From Foetidibacter luteolus (GTDB lineage Bacteria > Bacteroidota > Bacteroidia > Chitinophagales > Chitinophagaceae), in NCBI RefSeq assembly GCF_009650435.1, contig NZ_VVIP01000059.1, positions 186,001 through 250,000 of the forward strand: DNA of 64,000 bases, in the 5' to 3' direction. The number at the start of each line of letters is the position of its first letter. The stretch's first letter is position 1. The notes beneath the pieces were generated by a model that saw only the letters and a program-made list of their open reading frames with translations, did no database searches and was not told where the DNA came from. A program made the position numbers and the translations under genes. Positions 1-8,420 of the stretch are shown here, one piece after another.

Positions 1-687
1 AAATTGATTATAAACGGTTATATATTTGAGTACGCCAATATAACGTTGGCACTATACCATTTTCACTCTATGCTAATTAAAATTAACAGGCAAGACTGCT
101 TAAAGAACTATCCGTCTTTCCCTCTCCGTAGCTACAACTATGACAAGGACGAAGAAGAATTTTATTATCCGGAGGTTTTTAAAAGTTATATACTGACGCT
201 TACTTCAAAGTCTTTTAAAGGACATATCAAACAACTGGCGACGGGTTTACTAAAATTGACAAAGCAATTAGGTTATGACAGATTGATTTTTCTTGGCGAC
301 ACGGAATTGCCTTGGCTTAATCAAGACAATAATTACAAGCCTGCAAAAGAAGCGCAGCAATATTTGGTTGATAATAAAATCGGGAAAAGATTCAATGGAG
401 CTTTACAAATTGAAAGCTCAGGGCTGCAGGTTTTTGTTAAACATCTTTCGTGGCTCACACGATGTAACGCAGGATTGCCTTACTTTCATTTTACAGATAA
501 GGAGCAAAATATTATCGGCAATATCTGTAAATATGGCAACCTGCATCTTGATACATTAAATGAAAAAACTGATACTTTGGTGAAGGCATTTGTTGACGCA
601 AGTAAATTTTTAATTTTAGAAGATAACAATTGTTTTAATCAGTTTGGGAAGGCAAATGCAATTGGCGGACGACGTATCATTGTATGA
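1..687 (+). CDS. hypothetical protein, 5'-truncated by window edge
   Basis: The frame is open to the first base of the window, and the first available start is a TTG at 4, so the true start almost certainly lies upstream. The 227 visible residues are rich in Lys, Asn, Tyr and Leu, with no signal peptide, no clear membrane segment and no motif I recognise. Base composition is AT-rich compared with the barrel gene that follows, resembling the accessory genes near 7.6 kb and 33-43 kb. The downstream gap to 956 holds a dispersed repeat of family B. Function unknown. Confidence 0.6.
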   Translation, partial: KLIINGYIFEYANITLALYHFHSMLIKINRQDCLKNYPSFPLRSYNYDKDEEEFYYPEVFKSYILTLTSKSFKGHIKQLATGLLKLTKQLGYDRLIFLGDTELPWLNQDNNYKPAKEAQQYLVDNKIGKRFNGALQIESSGLQVFVKHLSWLTRCNAGLPYFHFTDKEQNIIGNICKYGNLHLDTLNEKTDTLVKAFVDASKFLILEDNNCFNQFGKANAIGGRRIIV

Positions 688-746
688 CCGAGAAGTCAAG
701 CCTGGTTATATTGTATTGACATATTTATCTCCCTCTTCGCTTCAAT

Positions 747-829
747 AAAAGCCGCATAGCGAATCCACCAGTACAAGAGTGCGACGCAAGTAAAGCCTCA
801 TGCATGTTCCTCCTGCCGGGCCCATAAAA
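747..829 (-). repeat. dispersed intergenic repeat, family B (copy 1)
   Basis: Minus-strand copy with the core TGCGACGCAA at 780-789, an upstream GCCGCATAGCGAA segment and the terminal GCCGGGCCCATAAA. The same order of blocks recurs at about ten other intergenic sites in this window. Confidence 0.8.
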
Positions 830-956
830 TTTTCCACTATAGATGACTTAATTCCCCTTCCGAGGGATGGGATGTTTTAACCTTCATTAACCTTTCTCTA
901 AAGCTGGTTAACCATGTTTGCACGGGGTGGCCAATACATTTGGCAAAACAGCTTTT

Positions 957-3764
957 ATGCCCAAAATTGTACTCTGCGTTATCTCTGTTTTTTTGCTCGG
1001 TCATGCATTCTCTCAAACATCCACTGTTAAAGGCCGCATTGTTGATACCTCCGTAAACAAGGGGCTTGCTTATGCAACGGTCTCACTGGTAAACGCCGGC
1101 GATTCAACACTGGTAACCTTTTCACGGGCCGATTCATCCGGTTGGTTCAGGTTCAGCAATATCGAAAAGGGCAGCTATCTTATCTCCGCTTCTTATGTGG
1201 GGTACGGGCCGGTATGGCACCCGGTAAAGGTTACCGGTAATATGGCAACGCAGGATATCGGGCTGGTACATTTAATCAATATAGCCCGCTTGGCAAACGT
1301 AACCGTAGCAGATAAACGGCCGCCCGTTACCATTAACAATGATACGCTTGAGTTTAACACAGAAAACTTTAAAACGCAGCCCAATGCCGTGGTTGAAGAG
1401 ATGCTGAAGAAAATGCCGGGCGTTACCATTGACAATGACGGAACCATTAAAGTAAACGGGCAAACCGTAAGGCGTGTGCTGGTTAACGGCAAAGAATTCT
1501 TTACCGGCGACCCCAGGATGGCGACAAAAAATTTATCGGCCGATGCTGTTGACAAAGTGCAGGTGTTTGATAAAAAAAGCGACCAGGCGGAGTTTACCGG
1601 CATTGATGATGGTAACCAGCAAAAAACCATTAACCTTAAGCTGAAGAAAGATAAGGCCAATGCTTTGTTTGGCCGCGTTACGGCAGGGGCGGGACCAAAG
1701 CGGTATGATGCGCAGGCTAACCTTAACCGCTTTAATGGGGATGAACAGTTGTCTTTTATCGGCATGGGTAATAATACCAACCGGCAAGGCTTTAGCATGC
1801 AGGACGCATTGAATTTTTCCGGGGAATTATCACGCGGTATGCGCAATGGCGGGGGCGTTGTTATAAGAACAGGCGGCGATGATAACAACAATGGTTTGCC
1901 TGTTACCGGGCTTGGGCAAAACCAGCAGGGCATTGCCAAAACCTTTGCCGGCGGTGTTAACTACAGCAATGCCTGGAACAACCGCCGCAGCGACTTTAAC
2001 ATGAGCTATACCGCAAGTGATATTAACCTGCAAACCAATAAGCAAACCTTTACCCAAAACCTGTCTCCGCAAAACCCTTTTAACCGGGTTGATAGCAGCA
2101 ACAGCGTTAAAGAAGTCACCCAGCACCGCATTAACTTAATGCTCGATCAGAAGCTGGACACATTTACATCGCTTAAAATAACACCCTCTGTAACGTTCCA
2201 GGATAACCGGTCTGTAAACAACAGCCTGTACCAGTCAGTTAACGAAAAAAGCGTACTGCTTAACAATGGGTACTCCAATACCAGTACCGATGCCAGTGCT
2301 TTCAATTTTACCAGCGATATGTTGCTGCGCAGGCGATTTGCTAAAAAGGGGCGTACTGTTTCGGCCAATATCAGCCTGGGGTATAATAACAGTAAGTCGG
2401 CAGGTGCGCAGCACTCACTAAACACCTTTTATGATGTGGCACAAAACCCTGCGGACTCACTGATTAACCAGCGCAACAACCGCGACGCGGTTACGAAAAA
2501 CTTTGGCGCCAACATGGTTTATACAGAACCGCTTGGCAAACATGCTTTGCTGGAGGCAAGCGCTTATTACAACATTAACAAGGGAGAGAGCGATAAACAA
2601 ACATTCAATTTTAATAATGGCAGTAACAAGTACGACAGGCTGGATAGCCTGCTGAGCAACAGTTTCAGCAGCAGGTATGCATATACCGGCGGAGGCCTGC
2701 GTTTAAGGAGCAATAAAAACAAAACCTCTTTTTCAGTTGGCGCACAGGTGCAGTATGCCATCCTAAACAGTTACAACAATACTACAGGTAACAACATACG
2801 CCAAAGTTTTAATGATGTGTTGCCCGGCTTTAACTACCAGTACCAAATCAGCCGTACAAAGAACCTGCGTGTTGATTATTCAACCTATACCACACAGCCT
2901 TCTGTTATGCAACTGCAGCCCGTTGCAGATATAAGCGACCCGCTTAACATCAGCATCGGCAATGCCTTGCTCCGGCGGCAGTATAACCATAACATGAGCA
3001 TCAATTATTTTGGCGCCAACATGGCTACCCGCAAAAACCTGATGTTGTTTTTTAGCGGAACCATAAGCAAAAGCGCTATTGTTTATTCAGACGAATTAGC
3101 CCCTAACGGCAGCCGCGTTACCCGGCCCGTAAATGCTGATGGGGTGTACAGCATCATCAGCAATATTAACTATGGCTTTCCGTTAAAGAAACTTAAATCA
3201 AGGCTGGAGCTGGAGTTAACCACCACTTACAATAACAACATCTCGTTCATTAACGCGAATAGGAACACCATCAAAAACTTTTCCGCAGGCCCCCGTATCA
3301 ATTACAATTTTGATATAGATACAACCATCAGCCTGCAGTTTACGGCAAGGCTTACTTACAATAGCACACAATACACTTTACAGCCCTTGTTTAACAATAA
3401 ATATTTTCAGCAGTCTTATGCTGTGGATATGACCAATTTTCTGCCCGCCGGGTTTACGGTTAATAACCAGTTTACTTATACCATCAATACGGGCCGTACC
3501 AGCGGTTTCAATGCAAGGGTGCCATTGTGGAATGTATCATTGGCACGGGGTTTTATGAAGAACAAACGGGCCGAAGTGAAGCTTGCCGTTATGGATGTAC
3601 TAAACAAAAACATCGGCATTACCAGGAGTGTTAACCAGAATTATATTACCGATCAAAAATACAATGTGCTTAACCGTTATTTCCTGCTCAGCTTTACGTA
3701 CGGCCTCAACAAATCTGGCTTGCAGGGCGGCCCCAGGGCTGTGATAAGAATGATAGGAGGGTAG
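957..3764 (+). CDS. outer-membrane beta-barrel receptor with N-terminal carboxypeptidase-regulatory-like domain
   Basis: The protein is 935 aa from the ATG at 957. The ORF can be extended to a TTG at 918, but the ATG directly precedes a good signal peptide (MPKIVLCVISVFLLGHAFSQ). Residues ~22-105 resemble a CarboxypepD_reg-like beta-sandwich. Residues ~125-225 resemble a TonB-receptor plug (VVEEMLKKMPGVTIDNDG, VLVNGKEFF). The rest is Asn/Tyr-rich, aromatic-alternating sequence typical of a C-terminal barrel of the outer-membrane beta-barrel family (PF14905-like). It should sit in the outer membrane; the substrate is unknown. The antiparallel GLPGLI gene and a histidine kinase/response regulator pair follow, a common Bacteroidota grouping. 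A -7-like CATGTTTG lies at 913-920. Confidence 0.88.
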   Translation: MPKIVLCVISVFLLGHAFSQTSTVKGRIVDTSVNKGLAYATVSLVNAGDSTLVTFSRADSSGWFRFSNIEKGSYLISASYVGYGPVWHPVKVTGNMATQDIGLVHLINIARLANVTVADKRPPVTINNDTLEFNTENFKTQPNAVVEEMLKKMPGVTIDNDGTIKVNGQTVRRVLVNGKEFFTGDPRMATKNLSADAVDKVQVFDKKSDQAEFTGIDDGNQQKTINLKLKKDKANALFGRVTAGAGPKRYDAQANLNRFNGDEQLSFIGMGNNTNRQGFSMQDALNFSGELSRGMRNGGGVVIRTGGDDNNNGLPVTGLGQNQQGIAKTFAGGVNYSNAWNNRRSDFNMSYTASDINLQTNKQTFTQNLSPQNPFNRVDSSNSVKEVTQHRINLMLDQKLDTFTSLKITPSVTFQDNRSVNNSLYQSVNEKSVLLNNGYSNTSTDASAFNFTSDMLLRRRFAKKGRTVSANISLGYNNSKSAGAQHSLNTFYDVAQNPADSLINQRNNRDAVTKNFGANMVYTEPLGKHALLEASAYYNINKGESDKQTFNFNNGSNKYDRLDSLLSNSFSSRYAYTGGGLRLRSNKNKTSFSVGAQVQYAILNSYNNTTGNNIRQSFNDVLPGFNYQYQISRTKNLRVDYSTYTTQPSVMQLQPVADISDPLNISIGNALLRRQYNHNMSINYFGANMATRKNLMLFFSGTISKSAIVYSDELAPNGSRVTRPVNADGVYSIISNINYGFPLKKLKSRLELELTTTYNNNISFINANRNTIKNFSAGPRINYNFDIDTTISLQFTARLTYNSTQYTLQPLFNNKYFQQSYAVDMTNFLPAGFTVNNQFTYTINTGRTSGFNARVPLWNVSLARGFMKNKRAEVKLAVMDVLNKNIGITRSVNQNYITDQKYNVLNRYFLLSFTYGLNKSGLQGGPRAVIRMIGG

Positions 3765-3767
3765 TTG

Positions 3768-3902
3768 TTACCAACAGCAATTACAGCAGCAATCATCATT
3801 GTTCTCCATGCACCGGTAATAGTACTCAAGCTTAAGCTTGCTGTAAAGCAGCAGTATTGCAATCGTTATTAAAACAATCATATACCTGGCCCTTTGTGTC
3901 AT
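3768..3902 (-). CDS. possible small single-pass membrane protein with Cys-rich tail
   Basis: A 44-residue reading frame from ATG at 3902, extendable to a GTG at 3959. It has a basic N-terminus, one hydrophobic segment (MIVLITIAILLLY, residues ~8-20), an aromatic stretch (EYYYRC) and an acidic, cysteine-rich end NDDCCCNCCW. It converges with the barrel gene, ending 4 bp from that gene's stop. I do not recognise a family. Ordered composition (basic, hydrophobic, polar, Cys cluster) argues for a real product, but the length is short and no strong promoter is visible. Confidence 0.4.
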   Translation of the reverse strand: MTQRARYMIVLITIAILLLYSKLKLEYYYRCMENNDDCCCNCCW

Positions 3903-4044
3903 TGCTGTTGTTTTATGTTGGCGCCTGCTGCCAGGCCGTTTTTTGTATTTATCACTCACTATTCAATGCCGTTTATTTAACAAACGAATGTTAGGTTGAG
4001 CTTGTAGAAACCGTTTTTACGTCCGTTGCTTTTTACGCATCCGC

Positions 4045-4066
4045 CTTCGACAGGCTCAGGCTGACA
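4045..4066 (+). repeat. dispersed short repeat, family C
   Basis: A 22-bp segment beginning CTTCGACAGGCTCAGGCT, repeated exactly at 44167-44188 and loosely at 23440-23461. Each copy is followed shortly by an AACT/AAATGACAT-like tail. Confidence 0.7.
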
Positions 4067-4117
4067 TCTTTAACTAAACGACATTGACTCACTACTCACT
4101 ACTCACCACTCACTATT

Positions 4118-4211
4118 ATGATACCAGCCGCGGCCTTTCATGGTATCGTCCCTTGCGTCGCAATCACTTTATCGTTCTGTTCATTGGGCGGCTTTTCAGA
4201 CCCTGGTAGAC
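4118..4211 (+). repeat. dispersed intergenic repeat, family A (copy 1)
   Basis: Begins ATGATACCAGC, contains TTGCGTCGCA at 4153-4162 and ends GGCGGCTTTTCAGACCC. Copies are at 16855, 53831, 59831 and 63421. Together with the CACTCACTACTCACCACTCA simple-sequence tract just before it, this fills most of the gap between the barrel and GLPGLI genes. Confidence 0.8.
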
Positions 4212-4336
4212 CGGGACTATATAAGTTTTTACAATACCCCTAAAGATTAAATGTTAACAGGATAAAAACTGCAAGGGGTTGGATGTTCCTGCTGCGCATT
4301 GTTGTGTTGTTTGCTATGTAACAATATCGTTCAACA

Positions 4337-4368
4337 AAAAATTCCTGCCGCATGCGGCAGGAATTTTT
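4337..4368. terminator. bidirectional intrinsic terminator between barrel and GLPGLI genes
   Basis: A perfect 32-bp palindrome centred on GCATGC, with arms running A5-TTCCTGCCGC. On either strand it gives a GC-rich stem followed by a run of T. It lies 16 bp beyond the stop of the minus-strand GLPGLI gene. Confidence 0.85.
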
Positions 4369-4383
4369 CGAAAGCCTGAACAA

Positions 4384-5106
4384 TTACATTCTTATCATAC
4401 GCCTGCCACCCGGGCCTGGAGGGCCGAATAACTCATCCATCTTTTTTTGAAAATCCGCTCTTGTAATATGCTGGCCATCTTTGGGCAGGGCCAGTTCTTT
4501 GCTGTTCACTTTTTGCTCAATAGCTGCTGCGGAAAAAACAACTTCCCCCTCATTCATGTCAAGCAGTAAAATGGCGCCGGGCAGGCCGCCAAAGTTTTCC
4601 GGGCCCGCGGGTGTGGCAATATCTTCCGCGTACCAGGCAGTTACATTGCTTCCGTTCCTGGTAGTAAGTGTGGCTTTTTTACAGTTGTGGCCTAATATGT
4701 TCTTTGTTTCTTCGGCCAGCTTCCAGGGCTGCAGCCTTATGCTGTCATCAATAATATAATTTTTGTCTGCCAGTTCTGTTTGCTCCTGTAACAATTGCCT
4801 GGAGAAATTTTTGTAAATAACACTGCCTTCGCCGGGGCCCATGCGTATTACAACCCTGGCGCCGCCATTATCCTGGTCAAATGGGTCTGGTGCCTCTTCT
4901 TCCTTAATGGCCTTATACACAGAAATGCTGTCGCTGAAAAGCAGTATGTGTTGCGTGGTCCTGAATTGCGGCAGCATGGCCTTCATTTGCTCATCTTCCA
5001 TCCTGCGGTGTACATCTACCTTGCGTTGGTAGGTAATGGCGCCCTGCTGCGCATGCAATGCGGTAAGGCTGCTAACCAGCAGGCTGCACAGTATCATATT
5101 TTTCAT
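4384..5106 (-). CDS. GLPGLI family protein
   Basis: This 240-aa protein has a signal peptide (residues 1-19, ending LHAQ) and the family hallmark GGLPGAILLLD near residue 172. That identifies the GLPGLI (Porph_ging) family of Bacteroidota, which is exported and has no established biochemical role. It is antiparallel to the outer-membrane barrel gene and divergent from the histidine kinase gene. The C-terminus is GPPGPGGRRMIRM; the neighbouring barrel also ends in a related RAVIRMIGG, and VVIRMGPG occurs inside this protein. A strong hairpin terminator follows. Such genes frequently accompany beta-barrel proteins, which suggests a shared envelope function. Confidence 0.88.
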   Translation of the reverse strand: MKNMILCSLLVSSLTALHAQQGAITYQRKVDVHRRMEDEQMKAMLPQFRTTQHILLFSDSISVYKAIKEEEAPDPFDQDNGGARVVIRMGPGEGSVIYKNFSRQLLQEQTELADKNYIIDDSIRLQPWKLAEETKNILGHNCKKATLTTRNGSNVTAWYAEDIATPAGPENFGGLPGAILLLDMNEGEVVFSAAAIEQKVNSKELALPKDGQHITRADFQKKMDELFGPPGPGGRRMIRM

Positions 5107-5183
5107 AATTTAAAGTTTGGTTTCAAAACTATGCCCGGGGCTTGTTAACCATTCTTGCTCTTAGGTTAATTAAGGTTAATGCG

Positions 5184-5215
5184 TTGCCGGTGGCTAATGC
5201 TGCCGCTTATTTTTG
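5184..5215 (+). promoter_or_regulatory. Bacteroidota-type promoter of the histidine kinase gene
   Basis: A perfect -7 box TATTTTTG at 5208-5215 lies 21 bp after a TTG (5184-5186). Only 4 bp separate the box from the ATG at 5220, so the transcript is probably leaderless. Confidence 0.6.
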
Positions 5216-5219
5216 CAGG

Positions 5220-6752
5220 ATGAAGAAAAAACTTGGTTTATCTAAAATACTGATGGCCGCTACCATTATGTTGATAGCGGCGTTTCAGTGTTACTGGATA
5301 ACCAGGCTGTATAAAGAAGAACGAGATAACCTGCGCAAAGAAACGGATGTGCTGTTTAGAGAAGTACTGTACAAACTGCAGTTGCAACGCCTTAAGTCTG
5401 ATACCAACTACACAAAGCATGGCCTGCCGGATAACCTGTTTGCATTTGATGTAATGAATGAACTGAGGCAGAGAAGAATAAACGGCCCGGGGCCAGGAAA
5501 CAGGAAAGGGGATACCATGGAAAAAAAGCTGGTTATTTCCATGAACGTCAGAACGCCGGGGGAAGAGCCGGGATTTTTTCCCGGTACAGATTCCTTCAAT
5601 ATGCCGGTTTTGCCGCCGGGCCCGCCACGGGTGGTAACGTTTATAAACAAGGGTGGGGGCCTTATAGATTCGTTGCCACTGTCAGTAATTGACTCTGCCT
5701 ACAAAGCAGAACTTGCCAGGAACAGCATTAGTCTTTCCTACGGTATCCGGTGTATAGCTGCCAGGCCGGAACAGGCAGCTATGCCGCGGCTGCGCCGGGA
5801 CGAACTGAAAACCAGTTTTATATTCGTTGGTTTAAACCGTTCCTATGCGTACCAGGCAGAATTTGATAATCCTTTTTCCTACATTATACGTAAGCTTAGC
5901 TGGCCTATAGTGGTATCGGTATTACTGGTATTGTTAACATTGGTATCCTTTGTTTTTTTGTACCGTAACCTCCGCGAACAACAGCGCCTTTCCGCTGTAA
6001 AAAATGAATTCATCAGCAATATTACCCATGAATTAAAAACACCCATTGCTACTGTAAACGTGGCTGTGGAGGCGTTGCGCAGCTTTAATGCACTGGATGA
6101 CCCTGCCAAAACAAAGGAATACCTGGATATTTCCGCTGCTGAGCTGCAACGGCTTTCGCTGCTGGTGGAGAAAGTGCTGCGGCTTTCCATGTTTGAAACC
6201 AGGGAAACCGAACTTAACAAAGAAACCTTTGACCTTAAAACCCTTACGGAAGATGTGATGGCGGTTATGCGACTGCAGTTTGAAAAGCAGGGCGCTACCG
6301 TATCGCTGGTAACGGAAGGTGATAATTTTACCATTCTTGCCGACCGTACGCATATGACAAGCGTATTGTATAACCTGCTGGATAACGCGTTGAAGTATAA
6401 AAGGGATAACCCTCAAATTGACATATTTTTAAAGAGCCACAGCATGCATGTGGAAGTAAAAGTGAAAGACAATGGTATTGGCATTGCGCCGGAATACAAG
6501 AGCCGTGTATTTGAGAAGTTTTTCCGTGTGCCATCAGACAATGTGCACAACACCAAAGGTTACGGGCTGGGCCTTAGCTATGTTAGCCATATACTTAAAC
6601 GGCACATGGGTTTTATAGAACTGGAAAGCCAGCCCGGCATCGGCAGTGTTTTTACAGCGCATATACCTTACCGTGAAGCGGATGTGATTTATTTTGACGA
6701 CAAGCGCCGGGCCTTTAAAGAAACCATTTCACTAAGAAGAAAAAAGCAATGA
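5220..6752 (+). CDS. sensor histidine kinase (HisKA/HATPase_c)
   Basis: The protein is 510 aa from the ATG at 5220. The longer frame from 5142 adds 26 residues encoded across the promoter and is rejected. It has a transmembrane segment at residues ~8-27, a periplasmic region of ~195 residues and a second segment near 225-246. The dimerisation/phosphoacceptor helix reads NITHELKTPIATVN, with the phosphorylated His in HELKTP. The ATPase domain has an N box (YNLLDNALKYK), G1 (DNGIGI), an F box (FEKFFR) and G2 (GYGLGLSYV). Its stop overlaps the start of the response regulator by 4 bp. The signal sensed is unknown; position next to the barrel/GLPGLI genes suggests it controls an envelope function. 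Confidence 0.92.
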   Translation: MKKKLGLSKILMAATIMLIAAFQCYWITRLYKEERDNLRKETDVLFREVLYKLQLQRLKSDTNYTKHGLPDNLFAFDVMNELRQRRINGPGPGNRKGDTMEKKLVISMNVRTPGEEPGFFPGTDSFNMPVLPPGPPRVVTFINKGGGLIDSLPLSVIDSAYKAELARNSISLSYGIRCIAARPEQAAMPRLRRDELKTSFIFVGLNRSYAYQAEFDNPFSYIIRKLSWPIVVSVLLVLLTLVSFVFLYRNLREQQRLSAVKNEFISNITHELKTPIATVNVAVEALRSFNALDDPAKTKEYLDISAAELQRLSLLVEKVLRLSMFETRETELNKETFDLKTLTEDVMAVMRLQFEKQGATVSLVTEGDNFTILADRTHMTSVLYNLLDNALKYKRDNPQIDIFLKSHSMHVEVKVKDNGIGIAPEYKSRVFEKFFRVPSDNVHNTKGYGLGLSYVSHILKRHMGFIELESQPGIGSVFTAHIPYREADVIYFDDKRRAFKETISLRRKKQ

Positions 6753-7435
6753 GCACAAAAATACTTTATGTGGAAGATGAAGTGTTCCTGGGTAAGGTGG
6801 TGAAAGAATCGCTGGAAACAAGGGGTTATGAAGTGGTGATGGAGGCTGATGGCGCCAATGTATTGCCTGTGTTCAGGAAGATAAACCCTGATATCTGCGT
6901 ACTGGATGTAATGCTGCCCAACAAAAACGGCTTTGAACTGGCGGAAGAGATCCGCAGGATTAACCACGACTTACCGCTTATTTTTCTTACAGCAAAAACG
7001 CAAACGCAGGATGTGGTGCGGGGCTTCCAGAGTGGCGGTAACGATTTTATCCGCAAGCCTTTTAGTATGGAAGAGTTGATTGTGCGGATAGAAAACGCGT
7101 TGCGCAACAAAAAATCCGCTGCACCGCAGCCTGTACCCGACAACGGTATAGCACTTGGCGCTTACACCCTTAACCTTAAGCGGCAGGTTTTGCAATGCGG
7201 GAGCGAAGAAAAAAAGCTTTCTTTTCGTGAAGCGGAGCTACTGAAATACCTGTGGCAAAACCGCAACCATATTATTGACAGGAGAAATATGCTTAACGCC
7301 ATCTGGGGCAACGACTCCTTCTTTAACAGCCGCAACCTGGATGTTTACATTACCAAACTCCGCGGTTACCTCAAAGATGACCCGGCCATTGAAATACTCA
7401 CCATCAAAGGCGTGGGTTACAGGTTTGTGTGTTAA
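6749..7435 (+). CDS. OmpR-family response regulator
   Basis: This 228-aa protein has a receiver domain (acidic pocket EDE near residue 9, phosphoacceptor Asp in VLDVMLP near 52, Thr in LTAKT, Lys in RKPF) and a winged-helix Trans_reg_C domain (LSFREAELLKYLW ... DVYITKLRGYLK ... IKGVGYRF). It starts inside the last codons of the kinase gene (ATGA overlap), so the two form a coupled cognate pair. It is expected to bind DNA upstream of envelope genes; the adjacent barrel or GLPGLI gene is a reasonable target but this is inference. Confidence 0.92.
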   Translation: MSTKILYVEDEVFLGKVVKESLETRGYEVVMEADGANVLPVFRKINPDICVLDVMLPNKNGFELAEEIRRINHDLPLIFLTAKTQTQDVVRGFQSGGNDFIRKPFSMEELIVRIENALRNKKSAAPQPVPDNGIALGAYTLNLKRQVLQCGSEEKKLSFREAELLKYLWQNRNHIIDRRNMLNAIWGNDSFFNSRNLDVYITKLRGYLKDDPAIEILTIKGVGYRFVC

Positions 7436-7560
7436 GAGGGGTAAGCTGTTAGCTACGAGTTGCGGGCTGTGAGCTATGAGTTAAGAGCTGCGAGTTAAAG
7501 CCAGCAAGCAGTAGCCTGCATCCTGCAACCAGTTGCCAGAACTTTCCTGGAAATCTCCCG
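7436..7560. repeat. degenerate AGCTATGAGTT-type simple repeat
   Basis: Short direct repeats of the form AGCTAYGAGTT/GAGCTGCGAGTT lie between 7447 and 7497, followed by GC-mixed unique sequence. No gene is visible here. Confidence 0.5.
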
Positions 7561-7586
7561 AACCCAGGAGTGACAGTTAAAAAGTT

Positions 7587-7594
7587 TAAATTTG
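7587..7594 (+). promoter_or_regulatory. -7 box for the 7.6-8.3 kb gene pair
   Basis: TAAATTTG matches TAnnTTTG and lies 20 bp before the ATG at 7615. No clear -33 TTG at the right distance was seen. Confidence 0.4.
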
Positions 7595-7614
7595 CATCGA
7601 AAAAGCACAGTAAA

Positions 7615-7878
7615 ATGGGACAACTACTAAATATAGCCGACATCAAGGCACTATACCCAGATGAATGGGTATTGCTTGGAAATCCAATTATGGACGAGAG
7701 CAAAATTGACGTTCTTTCAGGAATTCCTTTGTTTCACAGCAAGGACAAAAAAGAAGTTTGTTATATCGGTAGGGACAAAACTTCAAACTTTAACAAAATA
7801 ACACTGATATATACAGGTACTTTCAAACCGGCCAGAAAAATTACAGGCATTTTTAATCGTGTTAAGAATGACCAGTAA
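7615..7878 (+). CDS. hypothetical protein, first gene of overlapping pair
   Basis: An 87-aa protein starting at ATG 7615 (MGQLLNIADIKALYPDEWVL). The frame opens further to 7570, but the extension runs through the -7 box region. The sequence mixes short charged and hydrophobic runs (EWVLLGNPIMD, SKIDVLSGIPLFHSKDKKEV), has no signal peptide and belongs to no family I recognise. Its last 11 bp overlap the start of the retropepsin-like gene, implying translational coupling. The pair is AT-rich relative to neighbours, suggesting recent acquisition. Confidence 0.65.
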   Translation: MGQLLNIADIKALYPDEWVLLGNPIMDESKIDVLSGIPLFHSKDKKEVCYIGRDKTSNFNKITLIYTGTFKPARKITGIFNRVKNDQ

Positions 7879-8257
7879 ATTTAAACGGGAGCCAGAAAGC
7901 GGGCTAATGCTTGTAAATATTGAGATTGACAATAAGTATGAGTTGAAAATGATTTTGGATACGGGTGCTACAAATACAACTATTGACAGCAATGCTTTGT
8001 ATTTACTTGGACACGACCTTAAAGACAGCGCCGGAACTGTGAAAATTGAAACTGCCAATGGAATTATTGAAACCGAAATTTTTGAGATCGATACTTTTGC
8101 ATCTCTTGGTTTAACAAAAGAAAAATTTCAAATTCAGGTTTACGACTTTTTAGCTCACGGTATTTTTTCAGACTACAATGGGCTTCTTGGACTTGATTTT
8201 TTAGAAGGTACAAAATTTTGCATTGACACAAGAGAAAATACAATAACGCTATCTTAG
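7868..8257 (+). CDS. retropepsin-like aspartic protease
   Basis: A 129-aa single-domain protein with the catalytic motif ILDTGATNTTID (Asp in DTGA) near residue 34 and a second conserved GLLGLDFLEG segment near residue 105. This is the layout of single-lobed bacterial retropepsin-like aspartyl proteases, which act as homodimers. The start at ATG 7868 gives an 11-bp overlap with the upstream gene; an alternative GTG at 7859 adds three residues. There is no signal peptide, so it is probably cytoplasmic. Its target is unknown; the coupled 87-aa protein is a candidate substrate or regulator. Confidence 0.78.
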   Translation: MTSKFKREPESGLMLVNIEIDNKYELKMILDTGATNTTIDSNALYLLGHDLKDSAGTVKIETANGIIETEIFEIDTFASLGLTKEKFQIQVYDFLAHGIFSDYNGLLGLDFLEGTKFCIDTRENTITLS

Positions 8258-8420
8258 GAAAAGCAATCTCGACAACAGCCTGTTGGCAAGATTGCAGGGC
8301 AATGAATATTTTTTGCCGCACCTGCGGGCTCGTTATCGTCAAAGAATTTCACTTCCTATATTCTTTCCTGATAACTTTATTCAGCAACAATTACGGGTCA
8401 CGACTTGCAAATACCACTTC

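Noticed and set aside
1193-1939. 248-codon minus-strand frame inside the barrel gene
   Set aside because: Antisense shadow of a strongly coding gene; proline/leucine-rich translation without domain features.
8258-8420. attC-like structure after the retropepsin gene
   Set aside because: GCAATCT/AGATTGC and GCCGCACCTGCGGGC stems are present, but there are no R''/R' boxes in the correct order.
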